In this document: one piece after another, positions 34,739 to 45,451 of the stretch
Position numbering within the stretch: the first letter of the stretch is position 1
How the letters are laid out: each line of letters begins with the position of its first letter
Assembly: GCF_014898055.3 (NCBI RefSeq)
Contig: NW_023601104.1
Span: forward strand, 83,807,106 to 83,871,105
DNA from: Talpa occidentalis
Lineage: Eukaryota > Chordata > Mammalia > Eulipotyphla > Talpidae
Length of the DNA: 64,000 bases
Direction: 5' to 3'
The notes under the pieces: generated by a model
Database searches by the model: none
What the model saw: only the letters and a program-made list of their open reading frames with translations
What the model was told of the DNA's origin: nothing
Made by a program: the position numbers and the translations under genes

Positions 34739-35390
34739 AAGAAGTACCAAAGGCCCTGGGGCTGGTGTCTCAAAGACCTGTGTGTTGTTGGTGTGGGCTA
34801 ACAACTCACAAACAGCTGTGATGCTGGTGACCGTGTGACGGACACTTCTGGCTGCGGATTACCTCTGAGAGCTGTTAATAATTTGGCACTGCCTCCTGGT
34901 GCTGTCTGGTCCTGTGTCCAGTGTTGTCCGTCCCAGATCTTCAGACTGTGGCTTCTGGCTGCTGCAGCATCCTCTCAGCACCTCTAGCTGCGGTGAGTTG
35001 TATCTTGGCCCACTGCTAGCCAGCATGTCATGAGCTCCAGGCTCTTATGGAGGGACAATGACATCTTGGATTAGCAGCTTTTTATTTGTGACTTCTGGAC
35101 ATGGTGGACACTATCTGGGGTGAGATATGTGGCCACTGTGAACTTGAGAACTCCATTTCCCCATTTGTTAAATAAATCCCATTTTTGTTCCCTGAGCCTG
35201 AGTGGCCTTGCAGTTGTGTGTATGGGTGAAAGCCCCACAGACAGTGACTATTCTCTCTTGTGCACTATATGATGCTATAGCTTCCCTGTAGCCCTGTTTC
35301 AGGCAACTATAACTCAGAAATGCAACATCCTTCCTCACTACACCCACCACCAAGGCACCCACAATTAGAAATAAAGATGTTGTAATGATG
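34739..35390 (+). repeat. LTR-like or processed-transcript-like stretch, unassigned
   Basis: GC-richer block with short repeated CTGGTG/CTGTGG words. Near 35169 it has TTAAATAAATCCC, followed by a T- and G-rich segment as seen after the AATAAA of LTRs ('tttgttccctgagcctgagt'). I could not define TG...CA ends or a target duplication, so the LTR call is an inference. Confidence 0.3.
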
Positions 35391-35659
35391 CTCATGGCGA
35401 TAGGTGGTGTTACTCTTTACTATATTGGTTATTATTTAATAGACCAGTAATTTTATGAAATGTCCTTGCATAGATGGACATATTTGCCTAAGCACTGCAG
35501 ACACACAGGCACACTCACACTCCATGAATTTGTGAGTGTCTATATGGTGTAACTGAAATGAACATTTAGGGAGCATTTCTATCGTGTAGTTACCATCAAA
35601 TGACATGTAATAGTTTTCAAAACCGTACCAAGAAATCTTTCACTTCCAAAATTACAATG
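35391..35659. other. Unassigned sequence
   Basis: No gene or repeat recognised. Confidence 0.4.
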
Positions 35660-36170
35660 CAGAGGTCTCTCTTGTATGCTTAATATTTTCCAGCAATTAG
35701 CTCCCCGGGGGAGTTGCAACAAGTGTATTCAGCTGTGGGATGGGATTTTCAGCTTCTCCTAGAACCACACCAGCCCTTTGCATTCCAAGCAGAGAGGCAC
35801 GTGCCCGTGGACTCACTGGCAGAGATTAGTGGGGTCTATGTAATTGAGTAAAATCTGGATGTCAAGGATTTGCTGTCTGACCTATTCCCCAACTCTTAAT
35901 GGAGAAACACGCAGCCCCCTCCCTCCACCTGCTTGCTAGGATACCATTTCCACAATGAGGAAGCCCTTGGAACAGAGAGGACTTCTGCTTTAAGCTGGGT
36001 TCTGTCTCTGTCTTTATATCCCCGGGATGTAATTATCTCATGATAAGCACCTTTGTGTCTAGTGACTTAATTAGGTAATCACATAAGTGCTGTAAGTGAT
36101 GTTTTGTGTGATGAAAATGTATAATATGTACCAAATCATCAAAGTCCCTCAATGCTGGACAGCAAAGCAT
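35660..36170. other. Candidate conserved non-coding (enhancer-like) block
   Basis: About 500 bp of repeat-free, balanced-composition sequence. It contains two homeodomain-type cores (GTAATTAT near 36029; TTAATTAG near 36069), CTTTGTGTCT (TCF/SOX-like, near 36051) and ATTAGGTAATCAC. Clusters like this are typical of developmental enhancers, but this is appearance only. Confidence 0.3.
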
Positions 36171-37280
36171 AAATACCCAGTCTAGGAGTTTAATTTCTGT
36201 CTCCCCTCCATGTCTTTCTTTTTTTGGGGGGTAAATGGGAGAAGAAAAACTTCTTTACACTAAACAGATGGGATGAGTATAATGGTGTTTTCCTGAGCTC
36301 TGACACTTTTAATCTGCCCTATACACACACCAGCAGAGTCGAAAGTGTAATTGCTGCTTTTTCTCAAAATAAGCCCCGTTAGCCGGGAAGCAGCAACAGC
36401 TGTCTGAGTGTTGTTTCTTTTTTTGTCTTCCTTTTCTTTTTACTTTACTGTGTTTGTTTGTTGTGGGTGTGTTTAGCAGGTAAAAAATTGGCATTTTTTA
36501 GAGCTATAACATTTCAGTTCTTTCCCATCTTCAGAGGCACATACTTAAGTGGAAGTGACTCAAGATATTCTTTTGCCAAAGGTCATTAAGCAATTTGAAG
36601 TGACTTTCTCTACAAGTCTGATATGACTTTTAGTGAAACAATAGACCCATTACTGTCTTGTCTCCCTCAATTGGTTTATGTATGAAAGGTTTTGTTGTGA
36701 ACTTTGACAAATGATGTTTTAAAAATGTTTACTCTGCCACAGTGCATTAGCTCAAAAACAAAATTGAAAAAAAAATTGTAGGTCAACAAAACTGTCTCTG
36801 CTAAGGTCTCCTCATAGGCAAATGCCAAATGGTTATTTTCTATCAATTAGGTAAGTGGCACTACAACTAATTGACCAAATTGTAACTAATCCTACTATTA
36901 GTTTGAATAATTATGATATTTTAACCTGATATGCCCCTCCCAATATTTTGTATCTTTCCATTTTATTTTTTGTCTATTCCAGAAAGCCTTCTGGATTCAT
37001 GCATGTCTTACTCTGAAATTCCATAGCATTATCTGTATTATTGATTTGTCAGTTTATCTCCAGTTACACATTCATTCATGAACTTGTTCATTTTCATTTA
37101 ATAGACTTTTATAAAATGCTTATTGTACTTTTGTCTCCAGAACTTCTTTTGTTGTATTAAATAGCTATGACTTTTTTTTTTTTGCTTAAAAAATGCTATT
37201 TAACTCTTTGCTTACTAGTTATTTCATCATACAATAAGGTTCTAAATTTCCTAAGGGTCACACTATGGACATACAAAATA
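36171..37280. other. Unassigned sequence
   Basis: AT-rich, with a T-rich low-complexity patch at 36410-36445. No gene recognised. Confidence 0.45.
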
Positions 37281-37291
37281 GTTGGAGTTTT

Positions 37292-37530
37292 TTTTAAAGA
37301 TTTATTTATTCATGCATACAAGAACCAGGGTATAGGTCAGATGTGCAAGAGGGTGAGAGGATTCACCAGAGATAGAGCAGAGAACAGAACAGGCAGCCTG
37401 ACTGAAATACACTGATGAGGTGGGCAGTGGGCGAGGCAGGAAGGTCTGCTGCACCATGTGGGTAACTCCTTGGCCAGCCGGGGATCGAACTTGCAGTGCA
37501 GAGGCTGCAGACAGCTTCACAGTGCAGGCC
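37292..37530 (-). mobile_element. tRNA-derived SINE, copy 12 (type B, head missing)
   Basis: Antisense copy with good B-box complement (GGGATCGAACTTG). It stops at 'cacagtgcaggcc', lacking the A-box and most of the head region found in other copies. Flanks ttggagttttttt (37283) and ttggattttttttt (37531) look like the target duplication, so the loss is internal (head fused directly to GGCC). Confidence 0.88.
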
Positions 37531-37989
37531 TTGGATTTTTTTTTTTTTTTTTGAAATCTTGATTTGCCAGGGACCAAATATTTAACAGTTATATATTTTT
37601 TTTCAATTGTGATCTTACTAAAAAATAACAAAATTTTCACTGAGCATTTGTACATTGTGCATATCTTTCTTCTGGAAGAAGTCTAAAGCTGATCCAAATG
37701 AAATGTAGCATACGAGCTGCTCAGCATGGTGGTGTGTTGCTCAAGCCCAAGAGTTCACAGAGAGGCCCTTAGTTTGACCTCGCATGAAGAGATGAGGCAG
37801 AGGTAGACACAAACTCAAAGACTGGAGAATGGGAATGATGGACATTTTTGCAAGTCCTTCTGAACCAGAAAAGCAGTGATTCTTGACATAAAATGACAGG
37901 GTATCCTTAAGCTCTGTAATAAAATGTTTCAAGTTGAGTTCTTAGAGTTGTTTTCTATTATTATTAATTTGTTTATTCTTTTAAACTTC
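37531..37989. other. Unassigned sequence
   Basis: Starts with a T16 tract next to SINE copy 12. No gene recognised. Confidence 0.4.
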
Positions 37990-38263
37990 TTTTTTAAAGA
38001 TTTATTTATTTTTTTATTTATGCACACAAGAACTGGGGTGTAGGCTAGAGGTGCAGTGGGTGAGAGGATTCACCAGAGACAGAGCAGGGAGTAGAAGAGG
38101 CAGATCTACTGAAATATGCTGCTGTGGGAAGCAGCGGGTGAGACAGGAGACATCTGCTGTGCCATGCGGGTCAGCTCCCCTGCCAGGGATCGAACTCATG
38201 CTTCAGTGGCTGGCAATAGCTTGGTAGCACTGGCACTCAATGCCTGTGCCACCAGGGATGCCC
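37990..38263 (-). mobile_element. tRNA-derived SINE, copy 13 (type B)
   Basis: Antisense copy, B-box complement GGGATCGAACTC, head complement CCACCAGGGATGCCC. gagttgtttt occurs at 37945-37954 and 38266-38275. If this is the target duplication, the copy has an AT-rich extra tail down to 37955. Confidence 0.9.
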
Positions 38264-39243
38264 CTGAGTTGTTTTTTTAACAGGACACATGATCAATAAA
38301 AGGTTTCTTAGCCTCCATATATTAAACTATGGTAGTGTCAGAATCTCCTAGGAAACTGGTTAAGCAATTGAGTATGCTAGAATTCCAGAGCTACAACTGA
38401 AGTTGTTGATTTACTTCGAAGGATTGCTAGAATTGGAAAGACCTTAAAGATAATACATTCTAGAGAATAATAAAAGGTACTGGGTATTGTTTTAAGTGTA
38501 AAATTTCTAAAAATTTGTAAGTGAAGGATAGGCTTCCCCAAGAAATGCAGAACAATCTTCCTTAAGATGTTCAGAATAGACGCGCCTGAGACATGTCACT
38601 TTGGCATGTGGATTATTTCAAGCTCTGGTCATTCAAGACACTGCAGGCTCACCAGAAAACTTTAACACTCCCTTAATTATCTAAAGAATGAAAATTGAGG
38701 ATCTTACTAAGAACTCGGATTGTTACAAGAAATAACCCTTCTATCTGGAAACCTATCTATATGACAGGGCCAATACCCAAGTACAGAGCATGTGTTCTTC
38801 GTTCTGTGAATCCCTCAGCCCCATGTGAGTCCTTTCTGTCCTTGAAGCAGCAGACCTCTGTCCTAGTCCTTAGCTCAGGCTACACAACCCCATTTTACCT
38901 CTTCGTCCTTGAAATCCACATCTTTGTAGATAACTCACACATGCATAATTAAATTTGTTTTTTTCTCTTACTAATCTATCTGATTTTAATTTTATTATTG
39001 TACTAGCCTGAGAAGAAATCAGAGGTGCAGGGACACATTTCCTTTTCTCCTCAACAGAACCATTCTGCAAATTTGGTTTAGGTCCTTAATGGCCTGGTGA
39101 AGATTCAAAAGAGAGGTATTCTGTATCTATGGAAGCAAAGGGGATAAATGAAAACTGATCCTGAATGAGGCAATCAGAAGAGGAGGTATGAGTCCCACAT
39201 GTGACCCACTCTGGGAAACACTGGATGGACATACACTGTGAGA
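38264..39243. other. Unassigned sequence
   Basis: No gene or repeat recognised in about 1 kb. Confidence 0.45.
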
Positions 39244-39248
39244 CCATC

Positions 39249-39705
39249 TGTAGGGGCAGGACTGGACACAGTGCAGGTTTTCTGATCCATGCAGACCAGG
39301 TAAAGGAGGAGTCAGAGTCCTCAGTGGCTTTTGCAGGTTATTATTGGGGTTTACCCGGTACACAGCAGGATTTTGCAGGTTTTTATTGGGGTTTACCTGG
39401 TACACAGCAGGCCTCCCAGCCCCCAGCAAGTTTTCACTCTGTCTGGGCTCTCCGGCGTTCTGCTTCTCTCTCGGCTTCTGCTTTGGCTTCTCTTTCGGCT
39501 TCTCCTGCTTCTTTTTCAGGTTCTGCTGGCATCCCCATAACACCGCCCTTAAAAAGCACAGTCTTAGCCCAGGTGAATCCTATCTACCTATGCCCACACC
39601 CTATTCCAGGTGCCCGCCATCAGGCATGCATTCAGGACCCCAAGGATCCATCATCTATCCTGATGACAGGAGGGCAGAAAAGCCTGACATTTTCTTTACC
39701 CTACA
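39249..39705 (-). mobile_element. Solo LTR, antisense, with duplicated poly(A) region
   Basis: Reverse complement of the LTR family at 10206-12238, with TG...CA ends (TGTAGGGG to CCCTACA) and a perfect 5-bp target duplication CCATC at 39244-39248 and 39706-39710. A 42-bp unit holding the polyadenylation signal is duplicated in tandem (39329-39370 and 39371-39412). It gives AATAAA in one unit and AATAAT in the other. The right arm of the family hairpin is absent. It arose by LTR-LTR recombination of a full element (established mechanism). The 204-codon frame 39201-39815 runs through it and is not a gene. Confidence 0.93.
39329..39412 (-). repeat. 42-bp tandem duplication in the solo LTR
   Basis: Two units starting ttttgcaggtt at 39329 and 39371, each ending at acacagcagg. 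They differ at a few positions. Confidence 0.92.
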
Positions 39706-39710
39706 CCATC

Positions 39711-41261
39711 CCAGTCTGTCATGTTTTAAACTGTCCCAAGAAAGAATCCACCATTTCAGCCAACACACCTTCTTTAAAAGGCAGAACCAGAAGAGATAGA
39801 GGGAGTACTTTTTGATAATGATAGGTTTAATCAGAATTTTGTAAAAGAAAAGCAAGACTTCTGATAGAGGTGAGAAACAGCAGCAAAGCTCTCTATATGG
39901 TAATGAACTATTCTACCCTTTGACTTGCCGAGGTGAGCGGGACCATGATCCATCCTGGGGGAACCAGAAAGAACATTAGGATAACAGCACAATCTATCTC
40001 CCGGGTGTTGCTCCTTCAGGTCACTTAAAGAAGTTAAGTTTTACTGATTTCAGAAAGTTGGTTTCATGAGATCTTTACAGGTAATATTGAAGAAAAAGTA
40101 GACATATACCCAGCCTGGTTCTCAGATGCTGTAGGTAATAGCTGTTAGATTGCCCTAAGCACTAAAAAAGGAATATCTGAATTCATGTGAATTGAAGAAA
40201 AACCCTGAAGGTGAGCAGAAATATAGGGATATGGAGAATTAGAGAATGATCTTCTCAAAAGTTGGGCATCTACTAAACTAAGAACTAAGCCCCTAAGAAA
40301 TGGTTTTAAGTTTATAGAAGGTAAAAATGAATGATAGAACATTTTCAACTATGGTAATTAAAGAATGCTACCACAGCTTAATATTTTTATTGGCACTTAC
40401 AGCATGGTGCCTGGTGCCATATGTTTTACTTGGGAATTTCTTTAATGAATAACTGAAAGATGTGTGATAATACAATGCTTTCCTTAGAAAGTATTATTTT
40501 GTGATATGGTGATTTGAAAATAAGTTCCATGTTAATTGGTGTCATGAACAGATAACTTGTCTTATTCAGCTTTTAGATCTTCAACATGAAATCATTACTT
40601 TAAAAAGGTGAGCAAAATAGTACAATGAGGAGCAAGATATGGAGAAAGTGAGGAGTCAAAGGTGAAAATTCAGAATGTCCATGTCAGCTTGGATCTTTAT
40701 TATTTTCAGCCAAGAGGTGGATGGTAATGAACATTGTTACTATGAACCAGTTGAAAACCGGTGTCACTCACAAACTCAATTCTACAATTCACCCAAAGGA
40801 AATCAAGGAGATACATTTTCTGTTTGTGTAAGATTGCTATAATCAAATTCCATCAGGAAATACTATTTTGTGACTAAACCGGATCTCCTATGTTGTAACT
40901 GATGCTCATGCCCATGAATTCTATTCCCAGTAGAGATTTAAAGCAGCTGGTTTTAATTTGTAGCACTAAGAAGATAATAGAAACTTTGGCATAATTGGAG
41001 ACCATTATTAATATGTCCCTCAGACATCACATTCCGAGGATAAAAATTTCTGTTCTTTAATCTTCTTTATTATTATCTTGCTTTAATCGGTGAGCCCTAT
41101 CTGTAGTTCTCTATAGATGTTTGCAAAAGGTATGATACAAGGCAGACTAGAAGCAGGTGTTTTCCACATAAGCCAAATTTCTATTTCCTGCAGAGGAGCA
41201 AAGAAGATCCATCCTCAAGCCTAGGAGTCTTTAGAGAGAGCAGGCATTGGGAACAGAGGAA
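39711..41261. other. Unassigned sequence
   Basis: 1.5 kb, no gene or named repeat recognised. Confidence 0.45.
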
Positions 41262-41266
41262 ACCAA

Positions 41267-41707
41267 TGTAGGGTAAATAAAGCATCAGGCTTTTCTGCCC
41301 TCCCACCATTAGGATAGATAATGGAACCCTGTGGTCCTGAATGATGCCTGATGGTGGGCATCTGGAGTGGTGTTTGGGCATGCTTGTAAGTGGGTACACC
41401 TGGGCTGAGAGACTAAGCTTTTAAGGCCAGTGTCACAGGGACACCAGGAGAACCAGGAGAAGAGCAAGAGTGAGAGCAGAGAAGCAGAGAGAATGCGAGA
41501 GAAGGCTGGAAAGCCCAGAAAGAGTAAAGACTTGGTGGGGGCTGGTAGACCTTCCAGCCTCCTGGCCCCCCACACATCTGCCTGCCGTGTACCTGGTAAA
41601 TCCCAACAAAAGCCTGAAAAGACACTGAGGGCTCCAGGACTCACTTCTCCTTTACCCTGTCTGCTTGGGTCATAGAGAAACCTGCACTGTCCCTTCCTGC
41701 CCATTAT
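41267..41707 (+). mobile_element. Solo LTR, diverged member of the same family
   Basis: Starts TGTAGGGTAAAT and follows the family LTR along its full length, including the TTTTAAGG box (about 41418), an imperfect version of the GC hairpin (41537-41575) and a decayed poly(A) signal (CCCAACAAAAGCC). Target duplication ACCAA at 41262-41266 and 41708-41712. By eye it is much more diverged than the other copies, so it is an older insertion. Confidence 0.9.
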
Positions 41708-41712
41708 ACCAA

Positions 41713-44229
41713 TCAGAGACGGAACCAATCCTAAGGGCATCAAGGTCAGAATTATGTCTGCTGGAAAATCCTGTCATTTGAACATGAAAAGTCCTGGACA
41801 GCTCATTCTGGAGTAATAAAATGTGGGCAGATGTCAGCAAGTGGTAGAGTCATTTATTCAGTGTTCAGTAGCACATTCAAGAATCCTGAACATCAGAGAC
41901 TTTGGATGTCCAGGCCAATTGAGCTGACCAAGCATGATTAACTAAGCAGCCGTAGAACAAGGGAAATACAGAGAGAAGGAAATACTTACATTGCCAATGT
42001 CATGCATCCTGGAAGGAGGTTCTCCCTGCCAATCTTTAATATTCTCTCCTGACCTTCCAATATGAGGTAAGTGTGTGACTGGAGTGGAAAATGCAATGAG
42101 CACTTGTCAACAATACAAGTTGTGCACTAAAAGCCAAATCATTACTTCAATTCTAGATTTTCCCCAAATCCAGTCCTCTTCTTTTTTCTGGTGAGAGTTA
42201 TAAATAGATTCCCCCATGGCAGAACATGAAAGAAATTAGAGATATAAAAAGTGTCTTGCTTAACAAAATGCAGTTTTCCACTCACTCCACAAATATTAAT
42301 AGCACGTGACAGTCTATTTTAAAATAATACTTGATATTTGAACACAAGGAGCTTACAATCTGAAAAGAAACTTGCAATTAAAATAAATTTGTAAAATTCT
42401 GCAAAGCACAGAAGAATAAATTCTAATTCTTAATAAAAGCTCATTAATGAGGCCTCAACCTCTTTACAGGTTAAATGTACACAATGAGATTTTTACATGC
42501 CTGCATGGGGGATATATATTTTTTTAAATTTTGTTTTATGTAAAGTTTTTACAACTTAAAAAGTCAGTTTTACATTACTTTTCATGAAAATTTCTGAAGC
42601 CTAGTCTCAGACAAGATAAAAGGAATGAATTTTATGAATAAAAGACAAGAAGGTGAGCTGCAGCATAGCTTTCTTTCTACCAGCGTTTAAAAAAAATTAC
42701 AACATTAATAAGCTATTTCTAGATCAGCTTCAGGTTTATATGTAGTCATTATGTAGTTATGGTAGTAAAATCAGGTAGTTTTTGAGCCTAATTTCTATAG
42801 TTTTAAAGGCAGTTAATGAAATACTTTCAATTAAGTTATCATTGGGTAAATATAACTGTATTTTTGCATCCTTCTTTTCTTCGACAATGCTCCTGAGGCT
42901 GTTATGTTAATAGTGACCTTTTGAAATAAAGGTGTTTAAAATAGTACAGGCAGGAAGAAGAAGATTAGGAACAGTATGAAGGGAAAAAGAAATAGAAATA
43001 AAAGCACAAAATGTGAATAACAGTCACAATAGCTTGAAATTTAACAATGTTAATTAAAAGACCAGACTCGGAAGCTTTGGTTTCAAAGACTCGTCAAATA
43101 ACTACACTTGGTTTCGAAGACTCTTCAAATAAATTATTAAATGTCTATCAATAATCTATGGACTTTAGATCTCCAAAGATGAAATTCAGAGTAGTGTCCA
43201 CCCCTTACTCAATTCAGGAAAAGCCAAAAAATATTGAGGCCAGGAGAAAGACTCCTATTTTCTTTTGAGTGATGGGATCAGATAACAACATTGTCCTACA
43301 AACAGCCCGGCCTGCGATTGATTCCTTGGCCAAGAGGGACAGACACAAAAGACTTTCCAGAAAAGCTGTGTTTTATTAACCTTTGCATGTGTTGGACCTT
43401 AAAACAAATCAACCAACCAAAAAGAAGGAGAGGAAAACTTTCTCAAACAAGAAAATTATGCCAGAAGAGTCTACAAATCCATTTTAAAAAGGACATGGTC
43501 AAACTCTTCAGTAATATCTGTCTACTCTATGGCCTATATTTTCTATAGGCCACAGTTATTCAGTGGTCAGTCCTTTGCTTAAAGCAATCTAAGGCTAATG
43601 AAGAGTATTAGCATAATAGAAAAGTCTTGCATAATAGAAAAGTCTTTAGTTTAGGTCTAGTCCTCCAGTTTCTTATGGATTGGGGATGTAGCAAGGGAAT
43701 CCATATTTATTTCTTTATCTAGCATAAACTGTTTCCAGTGTCAAAATGCAAAGTTGCAAATAACTTTTATCATACCACTAAATAACTAGAGGAAGCTAGT
43801 CTTATAACCTTTCAGAGGAAGCATTTGAACTTGATGATTGCTATACTAATTTAATAATTTAATTGAAACTATTTCTAAGTTCTATGCAGGTTCTCCCTTA
43901 AAAACATTAAAGATTCACTCAGACCAAGGCATATTTGATGTTTTAAACACTGTAACAAAGTTTATAGATGTCAATAAAGTACAAAGTGGGAGGGGAAAAA
44001 AGAAAACATGTGACAGTAAGTAAATTATGACCTGATGTTCAGCTACATTTAAATTTTCAGATAGTTGCCATATCCCAAATTATAAAGAGATATTTTTAGG
44101 AAACACCAATTAACAATTAGACTCTTTGATGTAGGATGATTAAATTTAGAATTTTAAGTCTACATTTTGTGATAATTCATGACTATACTAGACTCAAAGA
44201 AGCTGAATTCAAAAATTAAGAGAAAAAAA
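41713..44229. other. Unassigned sequence
   Basis: 2.5 kb with no gene recognised. Two local duplications: a 31-bp period at 43077 and 43108 (ttggtttc..agactc..tcaaataa), and a perfect 18-bp one at 43611 and 43629 (gcataatagaaaagtctt). Confidence 0.5.
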
Positions 44230-44425
44230 TCTGGAGTCAATGTTTTCTTAAATACTAGCTGCATCATCTTAGCAGCTGTGTGACTTGGGTCAATTACTTA
44301 AAATCTCTGTACCTCACTTTCTCACATGTTAAATGCCTGTTGCGAAGATTAAATAATTCACATTAAGGTAGTTCTTAGAAATGTGCCTGTTACATGGTGT
44401 TGAATAAATATTTGTGAATAGTATT
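44230..44425 (+). repeat. MIR SINE remnant
   Basis: 'agcagctgtgtgacttgggt', 'caattacttaaaatctctgt', 'acctcactttctcac', 'gcgaagattaaataattcac' and the tail 'aatgtgcctgttacatggtg' reproduce the MIR order well. Confidence 0.87.
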
Positions 44426-44569
44426 GTATGTTACTGAAATATGTAGCTATAATTATATGTAGTTAAATTCATGTATAAATATTGGTTCAAAGTTTTAACC
44501 TAGAATGCACAAAGAAATGGATCTTAAAACAGAAAAACAAGGGAAAAGACACAGGAGGGTAGTTAATGG

Positions 44570-44770
44570 AAGTAGTTGATGGTCCATGACTTATCAGAGT
44601 TTGACTCATGATTTTCAAGTTTATGATGAACTTAAATTCACTAGTAAACTGCTGTATCATTTACTTGTGATATTGGACAGTAGCAGCAAGTTGCAACTCC
44701 CAGTAAACAATTTGGAATTCCATTATTTTCAATTTATGCTGTTTGCGATGTTGTAATAATCTAATCCTAG
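44570..44770 (+). repeat. Ancient interspersed repeat, possibly DNA-transposon derived
   Basis: 'ggtccatgacttatcagagt', 'ttgactcatgattttcaagt' and later 'tcaatttatgctgtttgcg' recall an old Tigger-like family containing repeated CTTACGATTTT-type words. Name not assigned; weak. Confidence 0.35.
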
Positions 44771-45158
44771 GAAGATCTGCATTAATTAATTATATTGGAT
44801 AATGAAGGGATGTTGCAATTAAACAACAAAAGTATTGTTTTAGTAAAGCAATAAAATGTCTTGCAATACTTTGGTGGCAGTATGGTAAATCACATCGCTG
44901 AATGATTTGAAATAATGATAACAAGACTTGTAATATTTGCCTACATTTTGTGCCAGGCGTTGGCAGTATGATTCTCTTCCCAGGTGTTCGTATCATCTTG
45001 ACCTTTGGAAAGACCCTCATTTCTTCCAGACCTCAGTAACCACATTGACAAATAATAAAAAGCATTCATGCCAAGGCAGTATGGTTTTGGACAATAATTA
45101 AATGATAACTCTGTGTAAGCATAACTAGACCCCTGCAGACATACCATGAACACTTGCA
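44771..45158. other. Unassigned sequence
   Basis: No gene or repeat recognised. Confidence 0.4.
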
Positions 45159-45165
45159 AGCATTT

Positions 45166-45444
45166 GCTTTCTTTTTTTTTAAAGATTTATTTTTTATTTA
45201 TACAAGAGCTGGGGTACAGGCCAGAAGTGTGGGAGGGTGAAAGGATTCACCAGAGACAGAGTGGGGAACAGAACAGGCAGAATGACTGAAATACACTGCT
45301 GAGGGGAGCAGCAGGTGAGACAGGAGAGATCTGTCACACCATGTGGGAATCTCCCTGGCTGGCTGGGAAATTGAACCCATGGTGCAGAGGCTGCAGACAG
45401 CTTCACAGCACTGTGCTCAATCTGCTGCGCCACCAGGGAGGCCT
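45166..45444 (-). mobile_element. tRNA-derived SINE, copy 14 (type B)
   Basis: Antisense copy with type B body. Complementary head CCACCAGGGAGGCC ends at 45443. AGCATTT flanks it at 45159-45165 and 45445-45451, a probable target duplication. The B-box complement is decayed (GAAATTGAACCC). Confidence 0.91.
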
Positions 45445-45451
45445 AGCATTT

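Noticed and set aside
39201..39815. 204-codon frame and overlapping 138-151 codon frames
   Set aside because: They read through a solo LTR on both strands; the duplicated residues come from the 42-bp tandem unit. No independent coding support.
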